Origin: an uncultured Flavobacterium sp.
GTDB taxonomy: Bacteria > Bacteroidota > Bacteroidia > Flavobacteriales > Flavobacteriaceae
Reading direction: 5' to 3'
Length of the DNA stretch: 31,715 nt
NCBI RefSeq assembly: GCF_946481155.1
Contig: NZ_CAMLMK010000021.1
Location: 1 to 31,715 of the forward strand
Below, in pieces: positions 17,007 through 25,097 of this stretch. The notes under the pieces were generated by a model. The model did not search any database and had not been told where the DNA came from. It was given only the letters and a program-made list of their open reading frames with translations. The position numbers and the translations under genes are program-made. Position 1 is the stretch's first letter; the number at the start of each line of letters is the position of its first letter.

Positions 17007-18197
17007 TTATTTCAGTAGTTCTATTGCTTTGCTTATTTCTATCACGTCTTTTTCCGTGCTTTGCATGTTGAACCTGTGCTTTTTGATTAAGCGGACGACA
17101 TTCTCGATGGCGATTTTGTCTTTTCCTGTTTTCTGATGCAGACGATTTACAAATGTATCATTAAGATCGTAAGTGTCAATCAGGTAATCGGTTCGTATTT
17201 TTTCAAGGAAGTAAATGATTTTCTTCTCAATGATAAGATGATGATTGCCTTCCTGAAGATAAAGATTTCCGATGGTTTTTGTAAAATCTACCGTAGTATT
17301 CTGTAGCGGGACTTTTATCGGAATTACTCGTTGTCGCCTTTTCGCGTTGAAAATCATAAATATCAGCATTCCGATAAGGAAAAGATACCACGCCCATTTC
17401 AAAGCCGGCTGGCTCAGGAAGTACCGCATTGGAGAACCCGACATTTCTTTATTTCTATAGCCTTTAGCTTGCCAGAAGGTTGTTCCTGCCGGAATATATG
17501 AAAGGATGTCGGCGCAATATTCGGCGTTTTTTTTCTTTAGTAAATAATAGTTGGAAAATGCTGCAGGCTGCGTATGGAGGTAGAAAGTTCCTCTTCCATA
17601 CGGCACTTTGATGAAGTTTACATTTTTAGCTGTGTCTATTTCCTGATATCCCAGAACAGTGGTTTTCAGCGTATCAATTTTGCTGAAAAAAGATAAGCCA
17701 ACTCCTTTTTTGAACGGGTAGTTCTTGTGTTTGAAAACCTTGTCGGTAAGATTGAAATTCAGGCTATCGGCCATATAATAGCGGTTGCCATAATCTGCTT
17801 TTAAGGTATCCATTAATTTTTTCGGGAAATCTTTCATGCTTAGAAAGGCAGTATTTCCGTGTTCGACAAACCACATCACTTCATTTAAAGACGTGTCGTC
17901 TAATTCGTTGTTTTCGGAAATCATTAAAATGGTTCCTTTAACGGTGTAAGTCGAATCTATGAAACTGTATTTCGGATCCAGGTATTCATAAGGCGTACTT
18001 CCGAAACGTTCCACTTTCTTTTTAGGGAAGAGGCTGTTGATTTCTTTATCCAGAACATAAAGTCCGAAAGGGATTTTGTCTTTTGTAGCGTACGTTGGCG
18101 TCCAGTCAACCGGTTTTGGCCGATTGGCATCAAGAGCGACAATTCCAATGATTATCAGAACCAACAGTGCGATGTATATCTTTAGTGTTCTGTTCAT
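17007..18197 (-). CDS. DUF4350 domain membrane protein
   Basis: A 396-residue protein with a membrane helix at about 7-23, a periplasmic domain (about 25-262) and a second helix at about 267-284 (WAWYLFLIGMLIFMIF), then a basic, helical cytoplasmic tail of about 110 residues. The soluble part has the alternating strand and helix pattern of the glutamine amidotransferase-like or ABC-2-accessory fold expected of DUF4350 (GTILMISENNELDDTSLNEV, WFVEHGNTAFLSM). No catalytic residues are evident. Its ATG directly abuts the stop of the DUF4129 gene. In related loci this family accompanies MoxR, DUF58 and DUF4129. Topology suggests an envelope-side sensor or scaffold, which is inference. Confidence 0.82.
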   Translation of the reverse strand: MNRTLKIYIALLVLIIIGIVALDANRPKPVDWTPTYATKDKIPFGLYVLDKEINSLFPKKKVERFGSTPYEYLDPKYSFIDSTYTVKGTILMISENNELDDTSLNEVMWFVEHGNTAFLSMKDFPKKLMDTLKADYGNRYYMADSLNFNLTDKVFKHKNYPFKKGVGLSFFSKIDTLKTTVLGYQEIDTAKNVNFIKVPYGRGTFYLHTQPAAFSNYYLLKKKNAEYCADILSYIPAGTTFWQAKGYRNKEMSGSPMRYFLSQPALKWAWYLFLIGMLIFMIFNAKRRQRVIPIKVPLQNTTVDFTKTIGNLYLQEGNHHLIIEKKIIYFLEKIRTDYLIDTYDLNDTFVNRLHQKTGKDKIAIENVVRLIKKHRFNMQSTEKDVIEISKAIELLK

Positions 18198-18944
18198 TTA
18201 TATGGAATTGATTGTTTTGACAAAGGCTTTTTCCGCTCTCAAAAATAAGGCATCATCGATGCTGAATTCACCATACCAGCTGTAATCGTAGATATAAGAA
18301 AGGTATTGGAACTCTTCTTTCAGCGACTGTTTTTTTATTTCATACAGGTAATCGGTATTGGTTTTTTCAATATCCCATTCGATGATATAGCTGTCGGACA
18401 TGCGTTTAAGCAGCCATAAATAGTAGTAACGAATCGAAAGTCGGTGGTTGTTGGCCTGTTTGCTTTTTTCTATAATACTTTGGAAATCGATGTTGTGGAT
18501 GTCTTCTTCAAAAGCATCATTGGTGCTGATTTTCTTTTTCGACGATCTTCCGAAAATCCATTTTCCTTCCTTATTAATGATGGCTTTTACGATTAGATAA
18601 ACTACAAACAAAACAACCAATAGGGCAAGAATCTTGAGGACTATTTCAAAGGCTGAAGTATTTGCGCCGTTTCCGAACGAGAAAATTCTATCAAGCCAAT
18701 AGGAGAGCCATGCTTTGAAGTTATCCCAGGCAGAAGTATCTTTTGAGACAATTGTTTCGTATTGGAACTCCTCAGAAGTATAATCGTTTTGGAAATTCTC
18801 GCGGAAAGCTCTCGGCTGAATTTCCTGTTCTTCGAAATAGATATCCTCTGAAACGGTTTCCGAAAAAGGAATGGTGTCGCTTTCCGTTTGTCCGAAAACA
18901 GAAAAAGAGAAAAAAAGAAGTATGTATAAAAATAGTTTATTCAC
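18198..18944 (-). CDS. DUF4129 domain membrane protein
   Basis: About 248 residues. An N-terminal signal peptide or anchor (NKLFLYILLFFSFSVFGQ) is followed by an acidic periplasmic segment, one membrane helix (about 100-122, KILALLVVLFVVYLIVKAII) and a cytoplasmic C-terminal DUF4129 region with YYYLWLLKRMSD and SYIYDYSWYGEF. The frame is open to a TTG at 18956, but the GTG at 18944 gives a normal signal peptide, so I use it. Either start overlaps the end of the upstream membrane-protein gene (8 or 20 bases). DUF4129 proteins belong to MoxR gene neighbourhoods; biochemical function is unknown. Confidence 0.82.
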   Translation of the reverse strand: MNKLFLYILLFFSFSVFGQTESDTIPFSETVSEDIYFEEQEIQPRAFRENFQNDYTSEEFQYETIVSKDTSAWDNFKAWLSYWLDRIFSFGNGANTSAFEIVLKILALLVVLFVVYLIVKAIINKEGKWIFGRSSKKKISTNDAFEEDIHNIDFQSIIEKSKQANNHRLSIRYYYLWLLKRMSDSYIIEWDIEKTNTDYLYEIKKQSLKEEFQYLSYIYDYSWYGEFSIDDALFLRAEKAFVKTINSI

Positions 18945-19884
18945 TGTGTGTTCCAATCAGATCCATTTCGCTTTTAGGCGTATTGTTTTCATTTTCCTCC
19001 CGCAGGCTGTAGTAGATAATCCCCTGATTCACTAAAAGAAGATTCTGTAAAATAAAATTCAACAGTATCGATACTACCATAGTTATTACAAGCATTATCA
19101 TAAAAAAGGTAAGGGTTTCAGAGTCGGGAGTTCCGGGTGTGTTGTCAAGCGTTGTAAACATAGAAGCTATTCCGATAAAATAAGGAATCATGGATACGAC
19201 ACTCACGGTAATCTGCATAATCACATACATTACTGCGGTCGAACCTACTACTGGCCAGAATTTTTGTTTCAATAAATTAAATCCGTTACCTAAGGCGTCG
19301 AAATAGCTGCTGTCAGTCGAGATATAATCGTAGAAACTTAACGAAAACCAGGATACCATGGCTGGAATTACTATAAAAATTAATGGTATTCCGATCAAAA
19401 TAAATACCAAAGCAAAGCTCAGCAATACTGCGATCATCATTAGAGGGATAAGAATAAATATCGAGGCGATAAAGAAAATCACGATTTTACCTAATTTGCT
19501 TTTGATGACATCAATGATTTCTTTTGTGGAAAAATCGTTTTTCTTTTGTAATAAATCCAGATAGGCTACCGGGAAGGCATAACTTAGAAGGGTTAAAAAG
19601 AGCGCCACAATCCCTGTGAAAATACTTAATCCAATTATTAGTGGCAGGTTTTCATTCATGAAAGCATCTATAGCGTTAGGTTCTGTATAACCGCTACTGG
19701 CATTGGCCATTATCCCTTCAAAAACAATTTTGACAATAAAATAAATCAGCACCAGAAGCACTAACAGAAACCCGCCGTTTACTATGAAATAATTGCGGAA
19801 ATAGTGTTTTCCCTGTATTTTAAAAAAATCAAAAGTGTCACCTACAAGCGCACTGAAGTTTCTTTTCTTAAAGAGCTGGAACAT
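18937..19884 (-). CDS. Unrecognised polytopic membrane protein of the MoxR locus
   Basis: A 315-residue integral membrane protein that I cannot place in a named family. After a short basic N-terminus (MFQLFKKRNFSALVGDTFDF) there are about six or seven hydrophobic segments, near 34-57, 83-113, a long double segment 133-182, 205-240 and 255-285. It ends in a polar cytoplasmic tail (LREENENNTPKSEMDLIG). The opening 'xxLVGDTFDFFK' resembles multi-pass DUF975 or glycerophosphodiester-phosphodiesterase-type membrane domains, but only loosely. It overlaps the SpoIIM gene by 17 bases upstream and the DUF4129 gene downstream, so it belongs to the same operon and probably the same membrane complex. Confidence 0.75.
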   Translation of the reverse strand: MFQLFKKRNFSALVGDTFDFFKIQGKHYFRNYFIVNGGFLLVLLVLIYFIVKIVFEGIMANASSGYTEPNAIDAFMNENLPLIIGLSIFTGIVALFLTLLSYAFPVAYLDLLQKKNDFSTKEIIDVIKSKLGKIVIFFIASIFILIPLMMIAVLLSFALVFILIGIPLIFIVIPAMVSWFSLSFYDYISTDSSYFDALGNGFNLLKQKFWPVVGSTAVMYVIMQITVSVVSMIPYFIGIASMFTTLDNTPGTPDSETLTFFMIMLVITMVVSILLNFILQNLLLVNQGIIYYSLREENENNTPKSEMDLIGTHSE

Positions 19885-20848
19885 GATTTCTATTTATTTT
19901 TCGGTTAACAATAAAAGGGTATACTAAAAAGTAGTACGATATTATAGCCAGTGTTCCCACAATAATTAAAACGTTTAAAACCCTTGGCATATCTATAGAG
20001 TATCGGGTAATGAATCCTTCCATAAATCCGGCAGCTATAGTGAAAGGAACTGTGGCTAAAAATATTTTCAGGCTGTCTTTAAATCCTGTTTTAAAGGAAT
20101 TTAGGCGCGAATAGGTTTTCGGAAATAAAATGCTGGCTCCTAAGATAAAACCGGCAGCAGATTCAATCACAATCCCGAAAATTTCCATAGCACCGTGAAT
20201 CCAGATACCGCGAACGCTCTCCCAAAAGACATTCTCCTTGTAGAAAAAATATTGGAAAGAACCCAGCATGATTGAATTCGTCAGTAATACAAAAAAAGTG
20301 CCGATTCCCGCAAAAATCCCATAAACATAACATTTAGCTCCGACAATTAGGTTGTTAAGCGTGATGCCGATAAAACTTCCCCAATTGCTTCCACTTTTAT
20401 ATACCGCCACCGGGTTTCCTTTTTCGATGTTTTCCAAGGTCATGTTTACATATTCATCTCCCATAATCAGGCGGACAAATGTAGCATCATTGTGCGCCGA
20501 AATCACTCCGATCCCGGTACAAGCAAAGAATAGGATGAAAGCATAAAGAATATATCTTCGGTATTGGTAAACCAGCAACGGTACCTCGGTCTTAAAAAAA
20601 TATACCACACGGTTGGTTTCCTCTCGTTTGGTTTTGTAGATTTTCTGATATGTCTGTGAGGCAAGATGGTTAAGATAGACAACAGTCTTGCTTTTCGGAT
20701 AGTAGCTTTGAGCATAGGACAGGTCATTCATTAAATGAATGTACAAACTGGCCAATTCATCCGGATTTTTTTTAGCTTTGCCAAAAATAGCCTGTTCAAA
20801 CTCAAGCCATTTTTCTTTATTTTGCTTTATAAACGCTACTTCTCTCAT
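19868..20848 (-). CDS. SpoIIM-like (stage II sporulation protein M) membrane protein
   Basis: A 326-residue membrane protein of the SpoIIM superfamily. A soluble helical N-terminus (about 1-95) is followed by about five to six membrane helices (from about 99, 160, 183, 217, 262 and 292). The family hallmark HGxxE is visible as HGAMEIFGIVIESAAGFILG (H218, E222). In Bacillus SpoIIM is part of a peptidoglycan-remodelling complex, but this organism is a non-sporulating Bacteroidota type, and such homologues are found beside MoxR and RDD genes. It is the first gene of the minus-strand operon. Only 20 bases separate its start from that of the divergent RDD gene, and a 12-bp palindrome covers its ATG. 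Confidence 0.9.
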   Translation of the reverse strand: MREVAFIKQNKEKWLEFEQAIFGKAKKNPDELASLYIHLMNDLSYAQSYYPKSKTVVYLNHLASQTYQKIYKTKREETNRVVYFFKTEVPLLVYQYRRYILYAFILFFACTGIGVISAHNDATFVRLIMGDEYVNMTLENIEKGNPVAVYKSGSNWGSFIGITLNNLIVGAKCYVYGIFAGIGTFFVLLTNSIMLGSFQYFFYKENVFWESVRGIWIHGAMEIFGIVIESAAGFILGASILFPKTYSRLNSFKTGFKDSLKIFLATVPFTIAAGFMEGFITRYSIDMPRVLNVLIIVGTLAIISYYFLVYPFIVNRKINRNHVPAL

Positions 20849-20853
20849 GAGAG
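20842..20853. promoter_or_regulatory. 12-bp perfect palindrome over the SpoIIM start codon
   Basis: CTCTCATGAGAG is its own reverse complement and contains the SpoIIM ATG (minus strand, 20848-20846). It sits in the very short divergent region shared with the RDD gene, where an operator could affect both. A 12-base palindrome can also arise by chance. Confidence 0.35.
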
Positions 20854-20854
20854 G

Positions 20855-20884
20855 CTAAAATATGAAATATGTCAGAACTATCAA
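20855..20884 (-). promoter_or_regulatory. Putative promoter of the SpoIIM-MoxR operon inside the RDD gene
   Basis: On the minus strand TTG (20884-20882), a 19-base spacer and TATTTTAG (20862-20855) resemble the -33/-7 pair with one mismatch. Transcription would begin at or within a few bases of the SpoIIM ATG, giving a nearly leaderless mRNA. Confidence 0.3.
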
Positions 20885-21612
20885 TAACTACCACGCAAAA
20901 TGTGAACATAAATTTCACCTCAGCTTCGATAGGTGATCGAATGGTAGCGCAATTGCTTGATTTCCTGATAAAGATAGCCTATGGCATTGTGGTTTACTTC
21001 CTGTTTTTTTACTGGATAGGGCTTAACGATTATCTTGCCGGTGCCGATCCGTGGACAGAAAGAGCGGTAGTAATGCTTTTTGCCTTACCGATTATATTTT
21101 ATTCGCTGGTCCAGGAAAGTTTGATGGAAGGGCAGACCTTCGGCAAAAAGATTTCAAAAATTAAAGTGATTAAAATCGACGGTTATCAGGCAGGATTTGG
21201 TGATTACTTAATCCGATGGCTTTTCCGATTGGTGGAAATCACCATCGGAGGTGGAATTATCGGATTAATTGTAATTATTGTGAGTAAGAAGAACCAGCGT
21301 TTAGGCGATATGGCTGCAGGTACGGCGGTAATTACGCTTAAAAACAACATCAATATCAATCACACGATTCTTCAGGAAATCGATCAGGATTATGTGCCGA
21401 CCTATCCTTTGGTAATCAAATTGTCCGATAACGATGCACGAATTATTAAAGAGACTTTTGAATCGGCGTTAAAAGTACAGGACTTCAGGCTGATATTCAA
21501 GCTCAGGGAAAAGATCGAAGCCGTTACCGGTATCCGTAACCAATCGGAAAGCGATTCTGTTTTCATCCGCACGGTTCTGAAAGATTATAATTACTACACC
21601 CGTAATATGTAA
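20869..21612 (+). CDS. RDD family membrane protein
   Basis: A 247-residue membrane protein. The RDD domain (about 18-160) shows the signature residues in GDRMVAQLLDFLIKIAYG, GKKISKIKVIKIDG, DYLIRWLFRLVEI and NQRLGDMAAGTAVI, with three hydrophobic helices (about 28-50, 63-80 and 118-138). A cytoplasmic tail of about 85 residues follows. RDD proteins are poorly characterised; some have been linked to ion transport. Genomic association with SpoIIM, DUF58 and MoxR recurs in several phyla. It is divergent from the SpoIIM gene and only 3 bases ahead of the TRIC channel gene, so those two are probably co-transcribed. Confidence 0.93.
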   Translation: MSELSITTTQNVNINFTSASIGDRMVAQLLDFLIKIAYGIVVYFLFFYWIGLNDYLAGADPWTERAVVMLFALPIIFYSLVQESLMEGQTFGKKISKIKVIKIDGYQAGFGDYLIRWLFRLVEITIGGGIIGLIVIIVSKKNQRLGDMAAGTAVITLKNNININHTILQEIDQDYVPTYPLVIKLSDNDARIIKETFESALKVQDFRLIFKLREKIEAVTGIRNQSESDSVFIRTVLKDYNYYTRNM

Positions 21613-21615
21613 AAA

Positions 21616-22218
21616 ATGTTCGAAATTCTGGACATATTGGGAACTATGGCATTTGCCGTTTCCGGAGCATTATCGGCAATGAATAAAAAAATGGATCCGT
21701 TCGGGGTTTTTATCATTGCTTTTGTAACTGCTGTGGGAGGAGGAACCCTGCGCGATATCCTTATCGGAAGAACGCCGGTAGGATGGATGATGGACGTAAA
21801 CTATGTTTATGTGATTATCCTGGGGTTTGTCTTGGCTATGATTTTCCGCAAGAAACTCGACCGCTTCCGAACTTCCATGTTTCTCTTTGACACTATCGGA
21901 CTCGGAGTTTTTACGTTAATCGGCTTGGAAAAAGGCTTGGAAAAAGGGCTTGAGCCTGTTATCTGTATCGCATTGGGCACCATGACGGCCTGCTTCGGCG
22001 GTGTAATTCGGGATATTTTATGTAATGAGATTCCGGTAATTTTCCGAAAAGAAATTTATGCTACCATCTGTATAATTGGAGGGATTTTCTTCTTTATCCT
22101 CAAGCGGTTGGAAATACCTCAGGACGTACTTTATTTAACTACTTCAATGATTATCATAGCGATCCGGCTTATGGCTGTAATCTTCAGATGGACCTTGCCG
22201 ACAGTAGATAAGGATTAA
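21616..22218 (+). CDS. TRIC-type (UPF0126) cation channel family protein
   Basis: A 200-residue inner-membrane protein with about seven helices arranged as two homologous three-helix repeats plus one. Each repeat carries the family's glycine motif: GGGTLRD (41-47) and GGVIRD (128-133). Bacterial members are trimeric monovalent-cation channels or close relatives (YadS/YvgN-like UPF0126). The loop around 103-112 has an internal tandem GLEKGLEKGLE. It begins 3 bases after the RDD stop. Its stop codon overlaps that of the convergent secreted-protein gene inside a TTAA, so no room remains for a separate terminator. Confidence 0.93.
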   Translation: MFEILDILGTMAFAVSGALSAMNKKMDPFGVFIIAFVTAVGGGTLRDILIGRTPVGWMMDVNYVYVIILGFVLAMIFRKKLDRFRTSMFLFDTIGLGVFTLIGLEKGLEKGLEPVICIALGTMTACFGGVIRDILCNEIPVIFRKEIYATICIIGGIFFFILKRLEIPQDVLYLTTSMIIIAIRLMAVIFRWTLPTVDKD

Positions 22219-24014
22219 TGCTGAAGGTATAAATATCCGTTTAACGGCTTTGGATAATCGGGGTCATTCAGATATAAAACGTAGAAATAAGTTCCATCCG
22301 GCGCTTGTGTCGTGCCTACGCCGTCTTTGATATAACCATCCCAATCCGGTGTGTTGTTAGTACCGCTCCAGACTTCTTTTCCCCATCGGTTGTGAATGTA
22401 CAATTTGAAATTCACAAAAACATCGCGCAACCCTTCAATATGAAAGGTGTCGTTCAAACCATCGCCATTTACGGAAACGGCATTGTAAACGATAGGAGGG
22501 CAAGGTCTCACCGTTAAAAGAAAGGACGTCGTAGTATAACATTCCGGGCCTTCAATGCGCACAAAAATTTGCTTCGGAGTGGTTGCTGCTAAATAATTTG
22601 AAGTGTCCGGAATCGGATTGGTACCGGAATTCGCGTCCATCTGTGATTCATGAAAGCTTACGATATGGCTTGGATCATCAGTTACTGCGGTTTCATAAGC
22701 CGAAAAATCAAACAATCCTTCAGTTGAGCCCCTGTTGCAGGAAACAAGATCTGCAAGCGGATTAGGCGGTGGTCCGGCAGCAAGTGTAGCCGACTGATTC
22801 GCCGTATTGTTGTCTTCCAGTAATTCCGTAATAACACCCGGTTGATCAACTATGATTTCAAGATTAAAGGTGAGGGGAATCCCGTTTGGAACAGTAACCA
22901 TCTGATGGAAAACTTCGCTTCCGTCAATGGGAATATCCGCGGTGGTCTGATTGGTAGCTATAAGAACACCATCAGCATAAATCGAAATATTGGTTCCGGC
23001 CGGCAGGAAATCGGTTGAATTGAAATTACCTACTGTATAACTCAGTGCAACATTTCGCGAATTACATTCCACGCCATAATCGTCAATGGTAACGGTGGCA
23101 TCCGGAAGCTGGCTGTTGAGTTTGGTGATAATGGAATTGATCATCACAAAATCCTGACCTGAAGTCAGCTGGATTTCAGCCGAAGTATCCCCAATATTGA
23201 TATTATTCTGAATATTGTAAATGTCGAGATCCATATTGTAGAGCGTACTGCTTCCGGTCACACTACTGGTTCCGTTAAAGGCATTGTTTGAAGGATTTAA
23301 AGGAGGATTGGACAGTACATTTCCGTTAATGCTCAATGATTCCGATACTGCAATGTTCCGGTCACCTTCCCATGCCAAAAATCCGATTTTAGCATCTTGA
23401 TTGTCAATAACATTCAGGTTGGACAATGTAATATTGAGATAATCGATGGTCCCGGGAACAGCCGGTGATAAATTCTCCAGTCCGTCATAAACGTTTAAGA
23501 CATTCAGCGGAAGGGTATTGTTTTTGTAAACCACAACGATTGCCCACCCGGCAAAATTAGTGGCATTCATATAGTAAGTTGTTACTAAGGAATTTAAATC
23601 AAGTTCCGAAAGCGTATAAGTACCATTTCCCTGTGCGGTAACTATTGAGGTCACATCATAAAAAGCACTGAAAAACTGAAATCCGGAACTTACCTGGGTG
23701 GTGGCGAAAGTTCGTTGTGCGGTTAAATCAATCCCGTTAAGTTTTACGTTAAAATCGCCTGTTCCTGATCCCGCCCAATAGAGGTAAGCTTTTTCGATGA
23801 CGTCGCCGGAAGCAAGGTTCAAATCTGCCGAAGAACTGGTCAGCATATAGTTGGGATACATATAAGTGTTTTCGTCAGGATTCAGTGTATTCCCGAAAAA
23901 AGTAAAGTCATATCGCCCGAAAAACTGGTCATAGAGCGCAATGTTCTGAGCGCCCAAGTTTTCGGACAGCAGACATGAGATAAGGCTAAACAGGCATAGT
24001 AATCGTATCTTCAC
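22215..24014 (-). CDS. Secreted protein with T9SS type B (gliding-motility-associated) C-terminal domain
   Basis: A 599-residue exported protein. Residues 1-22 form a signal peptide ending in GAQ. A large N-terminal beta-sandwich region (about 25-300) includes KAYLYWAGSGTGDFNVKLNG and FLAWEGD, followed by a CARDB/Ig-like module (about 310-415, with TINEEDNN-like ELLEDNNTANQS). The last 95 residues are the type B sorting domain: VNGDGLNDTFHIEG, FKLYIHNRWGKEVW, PDWDG, APDGTYFYVLYL and LNGYLYLQ. This targets the protein through the type IX system to the cell surface or medium. No catalytic motif is seen, so it may be an adhesin or surface-layer component. Translation starts at GTG. Confidence 0.93.
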   Translation of the reverse strand: MKIRLLCLFSLISCLLSENLGAQNIALYDQFFGRYDFTFFGNTLNPDENTYMYPNYMLTSSSADLNLASGDVIEKAYLYWAGSGTGDFNVKLNGIDLTAQRTFATTQVSSGFQFFSAFYDVTSIVTAQGNGTYTLSELDLNSLVTTYYMNATNFAGWAIVVVYKNNTLPLNVLNVYDGLENLSPAVPGTIDYLNITLSNLNVIDNQDAKIGFLAWEGDRNIAVSESLSINGNVLSNPPLNPSNNAFNGTSSVTGSSTLYNMDLDIYNIQNNINIGDTSAEIQLTSGQDFVMINSIITKLNSQLPDATVTIDDYGVECNSRNVALSYTVGNFNSTDFLPAGTNISIYADGVLIATNQTTADIPIDGSEVFHQMVTVPNGIPLTFNLEIIVDQPGVITELLEDNNTANQSATLAAGPPPNPLADLVSCNRGSTEGLFDFSAYETAVTDDPSHIVSFHESQMDANSGTNPIPDTSNYLAATTPKQIFVRIEGPECYTTTSFLLTVRPCPPIVYNAVSVNGDGLNDTFHIEGLRDVFVNFKLYIHNRWGKEVWSGTNNTPDWDGYIKDGVGTTQAPDGTYFYVLYLNDPDYPKPLNGYLYLQH

Positions 24015-24079
24015 TAAAGATTAGTTTTTGCTAAAAATAATAAATATTTCATTGCGAATACGATAGAATCTGCAAAATG

Positions 24080-24112
24080 TTGGTTTATTATGAAGAAAAA
24101 TTAGTACTTTTC
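24080..24112 (+). promoter_or_regulatory. Putative promoter of the polysaccharide gene cluster
   Basis: TTG (24080-24082), a 22-base spacer and TACTTTTC (24105-24112, one mismatch to TAnnTTTG) lie 20 bases above the GTG start of the first plus-strand gene. Confidence 0.33.
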
Positions 24113-24131
24113 CGAAGTTTATCAAGGCTTC

Positions 24132-25097
24132 GTGAAAAACTATACCATACGAAAATATCAACAATCTGATTATGCGCTTTGGAATGATTTTATCAGTCAG
24201 TCCAAAAATGGCACATTCCTTTTTCATCGGGATTTTATGGAGTATCATTCCGACAGGTTTGAGGATTTTTCCCTGATGATTTTTGATGAAGAAAAGGTAA
24301 TCGGCGTACTTCCGGCCAATAAAAAAGCCAATGAAGTTCATTCCCATCAGGGATTGAGCTATGGAGGACTTTTAGTAAAAAGCAAAATCAGAATCAAAGA
24401 CTACGTGGCCGTTTTCAAGGCGCTGCTTCAGTTTTTAAGCGAAAGCGGAATAGATCAGTTCTACTTAAAATTACTTCCAAAAATCTACCACAAAACCATC
24501 GCTGATGAAATCGACTATGTTTCTTTCCTTGCCAAGGCTGAAACCTATCGTGCCGATGTTTATCTGGCAATTGACAATGGTGAGAAATACAAACCCAATC
24601 GTAACAGGAAAAGGGCCTTAACGCAGGCAGAAGCCTTAAATATCGAAATTAAGGAAGATGACAATTATCAGGATTTCTGGAGTCAGGTGCTCGTTCCGAA
24701 TCTGGAAAACCGGTTTGGTGTACAACCAGTGCATTCTGTGTCGGAAATAGAAAAATTAGCCTTGTCTTTTCCGAAGAATATTACAATCTTCAATGCTTAT
24801 CAGGAAGGAAAACTGAAAGCCGGCGTTGTAATGTTCTTAACTGATAAAGTGGCACATTTCCAGTACAGTTCGGGTGCTGAAGATCGAAATGATACGGCAG
24901 CACTCGATGTTTTGTTTGACTTTATTATCCGAAAATATTCCGATAAAAAATACGTTAGCTTTGGAAGTTCTTCCGAAGAAAACGGACGCGTTTTGAATGA
25001 AGGACTTGCGTATTGGAAAGAAAGCTTCGGAGCAAAAACTTCCGTGCAGGGATTCCTGAAATTCGAAACCAAAAATTATCATGAAATAACGATTTAA
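24132..25097 (+). CDS. GNAT/FemAB-like acyl or aminoacyl transferase
   Basis: A 321-residue cytoplasmic protein with two GNAT-like halves, as in FemAB/peptidoglycan-bridge transferases and the sugar N-acyltransferases often annotated 'GNAT family'. Recognisable parts are [16 protein letters not shown] with a conserved Trp at the N-terminus, [54 protein letters not shown] in the middle, and [20 protein letters not shown] plus [26 protein letters not shown] in the C-terminal half. It starts at GTG, the only start giving a full N-terminal motif. Its stop overlaps the ATG of the aminotransferase gene by one base (TAATG), so the two are co-translated. It may attach the acyl group to the amino sugar that enzyme makes; this is inferred from context. 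Confidence 0.8.
   Translation: MKNYTIRKYQQSDYALWNDFISQSKNGTFLFHRDFMEYHSDRFEDFSLMIFDEEKVIGVLPANKKANEVHSHQGLSYGGLLVKSKIRIKDYVAVFKALLQFLSESGIDQFYLKLLPKIYHKTIADEIDYVSFLAKAETYRADVYLAIDNGEKYKPNRNRKRALTQAEALNIEIKEDDNYQDFWSQVLVPNLENRFGVQPVHSVSEIEKLALSFPKNITIFNAYQEGKLKAGVVMFLTDKVAHFQYSSGAEDRNDTAALDVLFDFIIRKYSDKKYVSFGSSSEENGRVLNEGLAYWKESFGAKTSVQGFLKFETKNYHEITI

Noticed and set aside
19868..20848. Sporulation function from the SpoIIM name
   Set aside because: No other sporulation gene is present and the organism type does not sporulate; the context is the MoxR locus.
24021..24347. Minus-strand frame of 108 codons covering the gap and the start of the GNAT-like gene
   Set aside because: Mostly antisense to the recognised plus-strand coding sequence, with no recognisable motif or promoter.
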